Shown in pieces: positions 1 through 5,126 of a DNA stretch of 6,483 nt. This DNA comes from an uncultured Collinsella sp. (GTDB lineage: Bacteria > Actinomycetota > Coriobacteriia > Coriobacteriales > Coriobacteriaceae): assembly GCA_905204635.1 (NCBI GenBank), contig CAJLAN010000097.1, positions 1 to 6,483 on the forward strand. Reading direction: 5' to 3'. A model generated the notes under the pieces. It saw only the letters and a list, made by a program, of their open reading frames with translations, was not told the DNA's origin and did not search any database. Numbering within the stretch: the stretch's first letter is position 1; each line of letters starts with the position of its first letter. A program made the translations under genes and the position numbers.

Positions 1-138
1 TGCGGCATCGATGAATTTCTACCGCCTCGTGCATTAACCGTGCGTGGAGCACGATTGGATTTGCTGGACGGAATGTGTCGCAGTTGTCGCGGCCAACTAC
101 CGCTTACCGCATATAGTGACCGTTTGCGGAATAAGTAA
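1..138 (+). CDS. C-terminal end of a small Cys-containing protein (possible zinc ribbon), 5' truncated
   Basis: Frame 1 is open from the first base to a TAA at 136-138, giving 45 residues. The fragment begins Cys-Gly and has a CRSC knuckle at residues 26-29, about 25 residues further on. That layout fits the second half of a zinc ribbon (CxxCG, then about 20-25 residues, then CxxC), whose first Cys would lie just outside the window. The tail after the knuckle is short and basic and ends in RLRNK. I do not recognise the family, and the zinc-ribbon reading is inference from Cys spacing alone. A predicted promoter overlaps the stop codon, so the next gene is probably transcribed separately. Confidence 0.5.
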   Translation, partial: CGIDEFLPPRALTVRGARLDLLDGMCRSCRGQLPLTAYSDRLRNK

Positions 139-163
139 CACTCCTTAATAAACCGTGTAGAAT
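135..163 (+). promoter_or_regulatory. Predicted sigma-70-type promoter for degV
   Basis: A -35-like GTAACA (135-140, 4 of 6 matches to TTGACA) and a -10 TAGAAT (158-163, 5 of 6) are separated by exactly 17 bp. Transcription would begin near 170 and give a leader of about 145 nt that contains the 185-233 hairpin. The -35 box overlaps the stop codon of the upstream gene. Prediction from sequence only. Confidence 0.5.
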
Positions 164-184
164 CTCAGATAAGCACGGAGTTTT

Positions 185-233
185 CCAGGGAGACGCTGTC
201 CTTTGTTATGTGCAAAGGGCGGCGTCTCTTTGG
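185..233 (+). promoter_or_regulatory. 21-bp RNA hairpin in the degV leader (possible attenuator or weak terminator)
   Basis: Arms 185-205 and 213-233 pair over 21 positions around a 7-nt loop (TTATGTG). The DNA is not a perfect palindrome: the imperfect positions are G-U wobbles (in CCAGGG against CTTTGG and in TGT against GCG), so pairing is complete only as RNA from the + strand. Only three U residues follow the core stem before GGCGC, so it is a poor intrinsic terminator. It lies between the predicted start site (about 170) and degV, which suits a leader or attenuator structure, or weak termination of the upstream gene. Confidence 0.5.
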
Positions 234-314
234 CGCTTGGGGGTCGTTCTGTAGCAGGACGGCGGGCGTGTGTCACATATTAAAAAGCCAACGTCGAGAT
301 GGGTCGTGATAATA

Positions 315-1169
315 ATGGGCAAGTACATAATCGTGGTTGAATCTGGTTCGGATGTGACGCCAGAGCTCTGCGAGCGCTACGGCATCGTGCGCGTGCCTAT
401 GCATGTCACGATTGGTGACGAGACCGTCGAGGACGGCTCGATCGATCCGCTCGAGATTTATTCGCGCTGCAACGAGTTTGGCGTGATGCCCAAGACCAGC
501 GGCTGTGCGCCGGCAGATTTTGCGCATGTGTACGACCGCATCCATGCCGAGCAACCCGACGCGACCATTCTGCATCTTGCATATTCCGAGGCCACGACCT
601 GCTCGCATCAATCATCGAAGATCGCCGCCAAGGGTCGCGACTACGTCTACTCCATGGACACGCGTTTTGTCTCGGTGGGCCAGTCGCTTGTTGTCGTCGA
701 GACCGCCAAATACATCGAGGCTCACCCCGATGCCACCGTCGACGAGATCTTCGCCTTCGCGAACTCCGTCATGGACCGCGTGCTGCTGGGCTTTGTTCCT
801 ACCGATCTTGCCTTCCTTAAGGCGGGCGGTCGCTTGTCCAACGTCGCATTCCTTGGCGCACATCTGCTCAAGATTAAGCCCTGCATTGAGGTGACGGGCG
901 GCAAGTTCGTGGCGACCAAGAAGTTCCGCGGCTCTATGCTCAAGTGCGCCCGCGCCTTTATTGACCACATGGTTGCGAAGGGCGAGATTGACTACTCGCA
1001 CATTGGCTTGGCGTATTCGGTGGGCCTTTCCCAGGAGCTGCGCGACGACATGGAAATCTATGCGCACGACCTGGGCTTTAAGGACGTTACCTGGACTCAG
1101 GTCGGCGGCGTTATCTCGAGCCATTGCGGCCCGACTGCCTTCGGCGCGGTGCTCACGCTCAAGGCGTAA
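315..1169 (+). CDS. DegV family protein (FakB-like fatty-acid-binding protein)
   Basis: This is a 284-residue DegV-family protein, a normal length for the family. DegV/FakB proteins bind a fatty acid and present it to the kinase FakA to form acyl-phosphate for phospholipid synthesis; they act in the cytosol. Family landmarks are the N-terminal strand and SGSD loop (residues 10-13), KTSGCAP (60-66), the helix segment SEATTCSHQSS (91-101), FVPTDLAFLKAGGRLS (160-175), the LLKIKP stretch (184-189) and the C-terminal SSHCGPTAFG (268-277). The His270 region and TS at 61-62 are where family members contact the lipid head group. Start 315 (MGKYIIVVES) is chosen because family members begin directly with this strand; GTG at 270 adds 15 residues without a ribosome site. 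The site for 315 is weak (GAGATGGG, about 11 nt away), and GTG 306 is an alternative. Which fatty acid is bound cannot be told. No fakA is visible here. Confidence 0.9.
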   Translation: MGKYIIVVESGSDVTPELCERYGIVRVPMHVTIGDETVEDGSIDPLEIYSRCNEFGVMPKTSGCAPADFAHVYDRIHAEQPDATILHLAYSEATTCSHQSSKIAAKGRDYVYSMDTRFVSVGQSLVVVETAKYIEAHPDATVDEIFAFANSVMDRVLLGFVPTDLAFLKAGGRLSNVAFLGAHLLKIKPCIEVTGGKFVATKKFRGSMLKCARAFIDHMVAKGEIDYSHIGLAYSVGLSQELRDDMEIYAHDLGFKDVTWTQVGGVISSHCGPTAFGAVLTLKA

Positions 1170-1200
1170 GGCCTGGTGCCTATCGATATCTATTGCCTCG

Positions 1201-1237
1201 GCGGCGGGTGGGTTGTGATAACCTTCCCGCCGCTTTT
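1201..1237 (+). terminator. Intrinsic terminator after degV
   Basis: GCGGCGGG (1201-1208) pairs with CCCGCCGC (1226-1233). The stem continues, after one T-T mismatch, through GGGTT against AACCT, leaving a 5-nt GTGAT loop. A TTTT run (1234-1237) follows at once. A strong GC stem plus a U-tract 31 bp after the degV stop is a good intrinsic terminator, and it separates degV from pflA. Confidence 0.85.
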
Positions 1238-1277
1238 GTGTGGGGCCAAATAGAACAACCCAATTGACCACTAAACC

Positions 1278-1306
1278 GTTTCACCATCATGCGTATGGGC
1301 TAGAAT
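1278..1306 (+). promoter_or_regulatory. Predicted promoter for pflA
   Basis: The -10 TAGAAT (1301-1306, 5 of 6) is identical to the one predicted before degV. The best -35 at 17 bp is GTTTCA (1278-1283, only 3 of 6). A better-looking TTGACC at 1264-1269 is too far from that -10. A small dyad, AAAC-C-GTTT (1273-1281), overlaps the -35 and could be a regulator contact; I see no convincing FNR-type site. The leader would be about 43 nt. Confidence 0.35.
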
Positions 1307-1355
1307 GGCTCTGGCATTTATGTAACTAAAACCAATGAGAGGCAAGGTAGCGGGA

Positions 1356-2174
1356 ATGGCTGAGATGACACTCGAGGGTGTGGACGCTCGTCCCGAGGAC
1401 TCTGCGTTTGCCCTGGGCCGCGTGCATTCGATTGAAACGATGGGTACGGTCGACGGACCCGGCATCCGCTTCGTAGTGTTTGTCCAAGGCTGTCCCATGC
1501 GCTGCGCGTATTGTCACAATCCCGATACCTGGTCGGTCAACGGCGGCACGATGGTGACCGTCGAGCACCTCATGGACGAGTTCCAGAGTAACCACGAGTT
1601 CTATCGCAGCGGTGGCATTACGGTGTCCGGTGGCGAGCCGCTTCTGCAGCCCGAATTTTTGGCCGACCTGTTCCGCGCAATGCACAGCAACCCCGATGGT
1701 CGTGTACATACCTGCCTAGATAGCTGTGGCTACGCCTTCGACCCCCAGCATCCCGAGAAGTTCGATGCCGTGCTCAACGAGACCGACATGGTACTGCTCG
1801 ATATTAAGCATGCCGACCCGGTCGAGCATAAAAAGCTGACTGGTTGTGATCCCGCACGCATCCTGGCGTTTGGCGATGAGCTTGCACATCGCAAGATCAA
1901 GGTCGTTATCCGTCACGTGGTGGTGCCGGGCATTACCGACACGGTGGAGGAGTGCGAGGCACTCGGTCGCCTGATTGCCCCGTGGCATAACGTGGCCGGC
2001 CTGGAGATGCTGCCGTATCACACCATGGGTGTCGTCAAATACGAGCAGCTGGGGATTCCCTATAAGCTCGAGGGCGTTCCACAGATGGATACCGCGCGCA
2101 TGCCCGAGCTGCGCAACGCCGTCATGACGGGCATGAAAAAGCGCCGCGCTGAACTCAAAAACGCCATCGGCTAG
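1356..2174 (+). CDS. pflA: Pyruvate formate-lyase activating enzyme (radical SAM)
   Basis: PflA uses a [4Fe-4S] cluster and S-adenosylmethionine to install the glycyl radical on pyruvate formate-lyase, the anaerobic enzyme that splits pyruvate into acetyl-CoA and formate. The 272-residue product has the radical-SAM CxxxCxxC motif as CPMRCAYC (residues 46-53) followed by HNPDTW, then SGGEP (91-95, SAM binding), LDIK (148-151), RHVVVPGITD (186-195) and LPYHTMGVVKYEQLG (219-233), all typical of PFL activases. There is no extra ferredoxin-like Cys insert after the motif, which argues against the other glycyl-radical activases. The start at 1356 (MAEMTLEG) has AAGG at 1344-1347, 8 nt upstream; the earlier in-frame ATG at 1335 has no ribosome site. 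The roughly 20-residue N-terminal extension is not conserved in E. coli PflA. No pflB lies beside it in this window, which is less usual. Confidence 0.92.
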   Translation: MAEMTLEGVDARPEDSAFALGRVHSIETMGTVDGPGIRFVVFVQGCPMRCAYCHNPDTWSVNGGTMVTVEHLMDEFQSNHEFYRSGGITVSGGEPLLQPEFLADLFRAMHSNPDGRVHTCLDSCGYAFDPQHPEKFDAVLNETDMVLLDIKHADPVEHKKLTGCDPARILAFGDELAHRKIKVVIRHVVVPGITDTVEECEALGRLIAPWHNVAGLEMLPYHTMGVVKYEQLGIPYKLEGVPQMDTARMPELRNAVMTGMKKRRAELKNAIG

Positions 2175-2195
2175 CGTGCCATTTTTGCCCCTTTA

Positions 2196-2218
2196 TGATA
2201 TCCGAGCTGCACTGGCTT
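2196..2218 (+). repeat. Near-copy of the serine-hydrolase 3' end (direct repeat of 3553-3575)
   Basis: Positions 2196-2218 match 3553-3575 at 21 of 23 bases, including an uninterrupted 16-bp CGAGCTGCACTGGCTT. Read in the equivalent frame it encodes LYDIRAALA, against LFDTRAALA-stop at the end of the serine hydrolase, so it looks like the tail of a lost or deleted paralogue, without the stop codon. It sits just after pflA. A 16-bp exact match is unlikely by chance in 6.5 kb. Confidence 0.55.
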
Positions 2219-2258
2219 CACTCATTGGGGACAGACTTAAATGAGTGCCCCTGGGCAC
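2219..2258. repeat. REP-like palindromic element
   Basis: CACTCATT (2219-2226) and AATGAGTG (2240-2247) form a perfect 8-bp inverted repeat around a 13-nt GGGGACAGACTTA loop. A second palindrome, GTGCCC-CT-GGGCAC (2245-2258), overlaps its right edge. The GGGGACAGA core resembles, from memory, intergenic palindromes mobilised by REP-associated tyrosine transposases (RAYT/IS200-like) in many bacteria. No transposase is present here, so it would be a non-autonomous copy. The class assignment is inference. Confidence 0.45.
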
Positions 2259-2393
2259 CAAGTTGATTGCCAAAGAGCCCCGTCCTTAAAAGACTGCTCT
2301 CTGGGTTGCGGTGAGATGCGCAACAGAATCGTGCCATTTGGATAAATACGCTTGTGGTTTCTTTAAAGACACCTTAAACGCCGCTGAATATCT

Positions 2394-2421
2394 TTGGAAA
2401 GAAATGCCTGCTCGGTATCAT
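2394..2421 (+). promoter_or_regulatory. Predicted promoter for the serine hydrolase gene
   Basis: The -35 TTGGAA (2394-2399, 4 of 6) and -10 TATCAT (2416-2421, 5 of 6) are separated by 16 bp, with the start near 2428 and a leader of about 31 nt. A nearby TATAAA at 2432-2437 is an alternative -10 but lacks a -35. Confidence 0.45.
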
Positions 2422-2448
2422 ACTGCTCGTATATAAACGGTGGCAGTC

Positions 2449-2454
2449 AGGAGA
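2449..2454 (+). promoter_or_regulatory. Ribosome binding site fixing a GTG start
   Basis: AGGAGA lies 4 nt (5 nt counted from GGAG) before GTG 2459. It is the only good site near the 5' end of the serine hydrolase gene and supports the non-ATG start. Confidence 0.75.
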
Positions 2455-2458
2455 CCAC

Positions 2459-3577
2459 GTGCGAAACATCGCATCGCGGGACGAGTATGTGCCGCAGCAT
2501 GGCAGCAGATATAAGACGAAGGGCACGTCTTCGCGTGGCCTTGCCGGCGCTCGCATCCGCGTGAGGAAGATTGCCGCCATTGGGATGCTAACGTCGGCGG
2601 TTATTATCCTCGGAATTACCGTTAAAACCTACGCCTCGGAGCGAACGGTGCGCCCAGATGCGTCAACGGTACAGCTGCAAAACGAGAAGGTTTCAAAGTC
2701 CAAAGCGTCGGCAGATCAAGCTCTGTCGACGGCAGATCTCAAGACGAGACTTTCGAAGGCGGACTTCAACGATATCCCTTCGGGTGATACCGTTCGGACC
2801 TTCTCGTTGGCGGATAACAAGACTCCTGCCTTGGAGGATGAGAGCCTTGCCTCGCTCCAGGATGCCCTGTGTCGGGCGCAGGAGCTGGGCGACGTGGGTG
2901 TAGTGTTCTACGACCTATCGAGCGGTAGGGGCGTGACGTATAACGCCGATGTCGAGGTGTATGGAGCGAGCAGCTACAAAGCGCTGTATGCGCTCTATAT
3001 TTGCGAGACGTTGGTCGAATCGGGGCGGGTGTCGCTCGATGGGCCTTTAGCCACGTATGGTGGTTGCAGCATGGGCTGGCAGACGGTGCGCGACCTTATC
3101 GAGAATGCCGTCGCCAACTCAGACAACGATTCGTTTATCGCGTTACGCGCGGCGTTTGACCATGATGGCTATGAGGATTGGATTGCCAATCTGGGTGTTG
3201 ATGACGAAACGGCACTGAATCCGATGAGTGATTTTCCGACCTACTGCCCGCGCACTTCTGCGAGGTTATGGCGCGAGATGAGCGAGTATCTGAGCATGGA
3301 TACCGAGACTTCACAGTGGTTGTCAGGCCTTTTGGCATCAACATCGCGCTCGTTTATTCGCGATGGCATTGCGGACGATCAGGTCTTGGTGCGCAACAAA
3401 GCGGGTTGGATCAGCGAGGACGGCTACTATTCGACATGCGATGCAGGCCTCATCGACATCGATGGCCGTACCTATGTCATGAGCGTCATGACATCGATGC
3501 CATCGAGCGACCGTTCGAGCGAGGTTACGGCTGCGATTGCAAAGGCTCTGTTTGATACGCGAGCTGCACTGGCTTAG
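2459..3577 (+). CDS. Membrane-anchored serine hydrolase, class A beta-lactamase-like
   Basis: The 372-residue protein has a basic cytoplasmic head (1-37), one hydrophobic segment (about 38-58) acting as an uncleaved anchor or signal, a polar linker rich in Ser, Lys and Asp (about 60-125), and a beta-lactamase/transpeptidase-fold domain (about 128-372). All class A motif positions can be found in order: SSYK (171-174; nucleophile Ser171, Lys174), SDN (221-223), ETALN (250-254; Glu250 and Asn254 match Glu166 and Asn170) and KAG (314-316) in place of KTG. Spacings of 50, 29 and 64 residues are slightly tighter than the usual 60, 36 and 68. It would act outside the membrane on peptidoglycan-like or beta-lactam substrates. 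The family (Pfam Beta-lactamase2) includes many proteins with no known resistance role, so neither resistance nor wall metabolism can be claimed. The GTG start is supported by AGGAGA at 2449-2454. The 3' end is repeated upstream at 2196-2218. Confidence 0.8.
   Translation: MRNIASRDEYVPQHGSRYKTKGTSSRGLAGARIRVRKIAAIGMLTSAVIILGITVKTYASERTVRPDASTVQLQNEKVSKSKASADQALSTADLKTRLSKADFNDIPSGDTVRTFSLADNKTPALEDESLASLQDALCRAQELGDVGVVFYDLSSGRGVTYNADVEVYGASSYKALYALYICETLVESGRVSLDGPLATYGGCSMGWQTVRDLIENAVANSDNDSFIALRAAFDHDGYEDWIANLGVDDETALNPMSDFPTYCPRTSARLWREMSEYLSMDTETSQWLSGLLASTSRSFIRDGIADDQVLVRNKAGWISEDGYYSTCDAGLIDIDGRTYVMSVMTSMPSSDRSSEVTAAIAKALFDTRAALA
3553..3575 (+). repeat. Second copy of the 23-bp direct repeat, inside the 3' end of the serine hydrolase gene
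   Basis: This is the partner of 2196-2218, with 21 of 23 bases identical. Here it codes for the last residues (FDTRAALA) and runs into the TAG stop. The two copies bracket the promoter and almost all of the serine hydrolase gene, about 1.36 kb. Confidence 0.55.
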
Positions 3578-3608
3578 CGTGTTCGTTTGGCGAGGTCAAA
3601 CAAAATGC

Positions 3609-3617
3609 TGGTACCAT
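3609..3617 (+). promoter_or_regulatory. Possible extended -10 promoter before mtnN
   Basis: TGG-TACCAT fits the TGn extended -10 form (hexamer 4 of 6), with no good -35. It lies in the 78-bp gap between the serine hydrolase and mtnN, after a small hairpin (3585-3601) that lacks a T-run. Weak prediction; mtnN could equally be transcribed with the upstream gene. Confidence 0.3.
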
Positions 3618-3645
3618 ACCTTGGTTGAGAATTTCGTATAGGTTT

Positions 3646-3650
3646 GGGGA
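3646..3650 (+). promoter_or_regulatory. Ribosome binding site deciding the mtnN start
   Basis: GGGGA ends 5 nt before ATG 3656. The in-frame TTG at 3644 would overlap this site, so ATG 3656 is the better start. Confidence 0.7.
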
Positions 3651-3655
3651 ATGGT

Positions 3656-4396
3656 ATGGCTACCATCGCGATTATCGGTGCGCTCGAAAAAGAGATCATG
3701 CAGATTAAGGAAGAGCTGAGCGACGTTTGCGAGGCACGGGAGGCAGGCTTGACCGTTGTGAGCGGTGAGCTCGACGGCCTGACAGTTGTCGCCACAACGG
3801 CGGGCATGGGCACGGTGAACGCCGCTGCTGCAACACAGCACCTCATTAGCAAGTATGCTCCGCAGGCTGTTGTGTTTTCGGGCATTGCGGGCGGTTTGAA
3901 CCCCAAGCTCCATATCGACGATGTGGTCATTGGCAAACGCCTACGCTATCTGGATACCGATACCGCGCTTATCGCCGAGTCCGCACCGGGGCTCGAGGAG
4001 TTTGGCTCGACGCCCGCGCTGGTCGATATTGCCGCCGACGTGCTTGCTGAGCGTGGGTTTGTTGACGCTTCGAAAAATGCAGTCGCTTCGAACGAGGGCA
4101 CCAAGCAGTTCCTGGTCGGCACGATTGCCACGGGTAACCGCTTTGTGACGGGCGCCACCATGCGCAACGACGCTATCGAGGCGACGCATGCCGATTGTGT
4201 CGGCATGGAGGGCGCGGCAATTGCCCATGTCGCAACCAAAAATGGTGTCGATTGCCTGGTGTTGCGCGCTATCAGCGATAATTGTGACGAGGCGTACGAT
4301 GCAATTTGCGAGCGCGAGTTCGATCTGTTCGAGTACGCGCGTGTCGCAAGTGACATCACGCTCGATATCGTCCGCCGCATTGCCGCTGCGCAATAG
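3656..4396 (+). CDS. mtnN: 5'-methylthioadenosine/S-adenosylhomocysteine nucleosidase
   Basis: This 246-residue cytosolic enzyme hydrolyses methylthioadenosine and S-adenosylhomocysteine to adenine and the thio-ribose product, clearing by-products of SAM use; family members also cleave 5'-deoxyadenosine. Aligned by eye with E. coli MTAN, the N-terminus IIGALEKE places Glu13 at catalytic Glu12. SGIAGGL (75-81), DVVIGKRLRYLDTD (89-102), the adenine-side segment ATGNRFV (158-164), GMEGAAIAH (183-191) with ribose-binding Met184 and Glu185, and RAISDN (204-209) with catalytic Asp208 are all in place. The residue before Met184 is Gly, where Glu or Asp is usual. Length fits the family (E. coli about 232). 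It starts 78 bp after the serine hydrolase stop and is followed 38 bp later by ysxC. MtnN would also remove the 5'-deoxyadenosine made by PflA; this functional link is inference. Confidence 0.9.
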   Translation: MATIAIIGALEKEIMQIKEELSDVCEAREAGLTVVSGELDGLTVVATTAGMGTVNAAAATQHLISKYAPQAVVFSGIAGGLNPKLHIDDVVIGKRLRYLDTDTALIAESAPGLEEFGSTPALVDIAADVLAERGFVDASKNAVASNEGTKQFLVGTIATGNRFVTGATMRNDAIEATHADCVGMEGAAIAHVATKNGVDCLVLRAISDNCDEAYDAICEREFDLFEYARVASDITLDIVRRIAAAQ

Positions 4397-4423
4397 CGCG
4401 TCTATTTGTAAGAACCTACGACC

Positions 4424-4429
4424 AAGGAG
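4424..4429 (+). promoter_or_regulatory. Ribosome binding site deciding the ysxC start
   Basis: AAGGAG lies 5 nt before ATG 4435. The in-frame GTG at 4429 overlaps the site itself, which rules it out as the main start. Confidence 0.85.
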
Positions 4430-4434
4430 TGTCC

Positions 4435-5025
4435 ATGGCCGATTCCATTAACTACCAGCTTGCCAAGTTCGTCGCCAGCTATGGCAAGGTTTCGCAGATT
4501 CCCGAGTCCACCTGCCCCGAGGTGAGCTTTGTCGGCCGCTCCAACGTGGGCAAGTCGTCGATTATGAACAAGCTATTTGGCCGCAAGAACCTAGTCAAGG
4601 TTTCCAGTACGCCGGGCAAGACGAGCAACATCAACTTCTTTGAGGCCGATGACGTGCATTTCGTGGACCTGCCGGGTTACGGTTTCGCCCGTCGCTCCAA
4701 GGCCGAGCGCGACCGCTGGGCCGAGCTTATCGGCGACTTTTTTGACTCCGAGCGCAGCTTTAACTTGGTCGTCTCGCTGGTGGACATTCGTCACGACCCC
4801 AGCAAGCTCGACCACGACATGATCGACTACCTACAGGGCAACGAGTTCAACTTTATCGTTTGCCTCACCAAAGCCGACAAGCTCAGCCGCACCCAGCAGG
4901 CCCGCCAGGCAGCAGCCATCAAAAAGCAGCTCAACGTTCCGGCCGAGAACGTGATCATCACAAGCTCCCAGACCGGCACCGGCATCGACGAACTCAAAAA
5001 GCGCATCGCCGAGGCTTGCCTCTAG
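4435..5025 (+). CDS. ysxC: Ribosome biogenesis GTP-binding protein YsxC/EngB
   Basis: This 196-residue TRAFAC-class GTPase, essential in many bacteria, is needed for late assembly of the 50S subunit. All nucleotide-binding motifs are present: G1 GRSNVGKS (34-41), G2 region SSTPGKT (57-63), G3 DLPGYG (78-83), G4 TKAD (145-148) and G5 around TSSQTG (176-181). The FVGRSNVGKSS and DLPGYGFA signatures separate YsxC from Era and EngA. It is a single-domain protein of normal length, complete at both ends. It follows mtnN by 38 bp with no terminator between, so the two may be cotranscribed. The gene is GC-rich (about 68% in 4681-4740), unlike the genes after it, so it probably marks the edge of conserved backbone. 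Termination probably occurs at the inverted repeat 5062-5108. Confidence 0.95.
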   Translation: MADSINYQLAKFVASYGKVSQIPESTCPEVSFVGRSNVGKSSIMNKLFGRKNLVKVSSTPGKTSNINFFEADDVHFVDLPGYGFARRSKAERDRWAELIGDFFDSERSFNLVVSLVDIRHDPSKLDHDMIDYLQGNEFNFIVCLTKADKLSRTQQARQAAAIKKQLNVPAENVIITSSQTGTGIDELKKRIAEACL

Positions 5026-5062
5026 TAAGGGCTCTTGGCAGGCAATAGTTTGCATCTATCTA

Positions 5063-5078
5063 TATCACCCCAGTGATA
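5063..5078. promoter_or_regulatory. Left operator half of the DUF3990/Xre control region
   Basis: TATCAC-CCCA-GTGATA is a perfect 6+4+6 dyad, the size expected for one dimer of a lambda-repressor-like HTH protein. It covers the -35 side of the predicted promoter 5084-5092. An identical dyad with the complementary centre lies at 5092-5107, 29 bp away centre to centre. Binding by the HTH protein at 5776-6474 is inference from position. Confidence 0.6.
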
Positions 5079-5083
5079 GTTGT

Positions 5084-5092
5084 TGGTACACT
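5084..5092 (+). promoter_or_regulatory. Extended -10 promoter between the twin operators
   Basis: TGG-TACACT fits the TGn extended -10 pattern (hexamer 4 of 6) and lies in the spacer between the two dyads. The start would be near 5099, inside the right operator. Such a transcript would contain only half of the right arm, so it could not form the terminator stem. An alternative -10 is GATATT (5104-5109) with TTGTTG (5080-5085) at 18 bp. Confidence 0.4.
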
Positions 5093-5107
5093 ATCACTGG
5101 GGTGATA
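5092..5107. promoter_or_regulatory. Right operator half of the DUF3990/Xre control region
   Basis: TATCAC-TGGG-GTGATA is the same perfect 6+4+6 dyad as 5063-5078 in opposite orientation. It overlaps the predicted transcription start, so occupancy would block initiation. It ends 10 bp before the GGAGG ribosome site. Confidence 0.6.
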
Positions 5108-5116
5108 TTTTTGTTT

Positions 5117-5121
5117 GGAGG
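5117..5121 (+). promoter_or_regulatory. Ribosome binding site deciding the DUF3990 gene start
   Basis: GGAGG (5117-5121) is followed by a 5-nt gap and ATG 5127. An in-frame TTG at 5115 overlaps the site and is not a credible start. Confidence 0.85.
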
Positions 5122-5126
5122 TCGAT

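Larger units (their letters stand above)
2175..2458. other. 284-bp intergenic region rich in dyads, no gene
   Basis: No supported reading frame is present. In order it holds a near-copy of the 3' end of the downstream serine-hydrolase gene (2196-2218), a REP-like palindrome (2219-2247), a tight palindrome GTGCCC-CT-GGGCAC (2245-2258), an imperfect hairpin AGAGC/GCTCT with an inner GTC/GAC (2274-2300), a 6-bp hairpin GTTGCG/CGCAAC (2305-2324) and a promoter (2394-2421). No clear intrinsic terminator for pflA is seen. The density of short dyads suggests repeat debris rather than a known riboswitch, but a structured RNA is not excluded. Confidence 0.5.
5062..5116 (+). terminator. 18-bp perfect inverted repeat plus T-run: probable terminator after ysxC
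   Basis: Arms 5062-5079 and 5091-5108 are exact reverse complements over 18 bp, with an 11-nt spacer (5080-5090). The right arm runs into TTTTTGTTT (5108-5116). RNA reading through from ysxC would form a long stem followed by a U-rich tract, as in an intrinsic terminator. The same DNA is also read as twin operators, so the terminator role is an inferred second function. Confidence 0.5.

Noticed and set aside
270..314. GTG start giving degV 15 extra residues
   Set aside because: The extra residues are not part of the family fold and the GTG has no ribosome site; ATG 315 begins directly with the first strand.
612..1271. Long open frame on the minus strand (219 codons)
   Set aside because: It is antisense to degV, runs through the degV terminator, has no ribosome site and encodes no recognisable motif. 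Antisense open frames are expected in GC-rich genes with strong third-position bias.
2274..2324. Riboswitch or structured RNA in the pflA-serine hydrolase gap
   Set aside because: The two small imperfect hairpins match no riboswitch class I recognise, and they lie upstream of the predicted promoter for the next gene.
3585..3601. Hairpin GTTTGGC-GAG-GTCAAAC after the serine hydrolase as a terminator
   Set aside because: The stem is only 7 bp with one wobble and is followed by AAAATG, with no T-run on either strand.
3941..4393. Overlapping minus-strand frames antisense to mtnN (and similarly 3574-3936)
   Set aside because: They are complementary to a gene with intact catalytic motifs, and their translations are low-complexity with no recognisable family.
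5016..5045. TTGCCT/AGGCAA inverted repeat around the ysxC stop as its terminator
   Set aside because: A 6-bp stem with an 18-nt loop and no T-run is too weak; the 5062-5116 structure is a much better candidate.
5115..5126. TTG start for the DUF3990 gene
   Set aside because: It overlaps the GGAGG site that is correctly placed for ATG 5127, and the family N-terminus is LWHGS just after that ATG.
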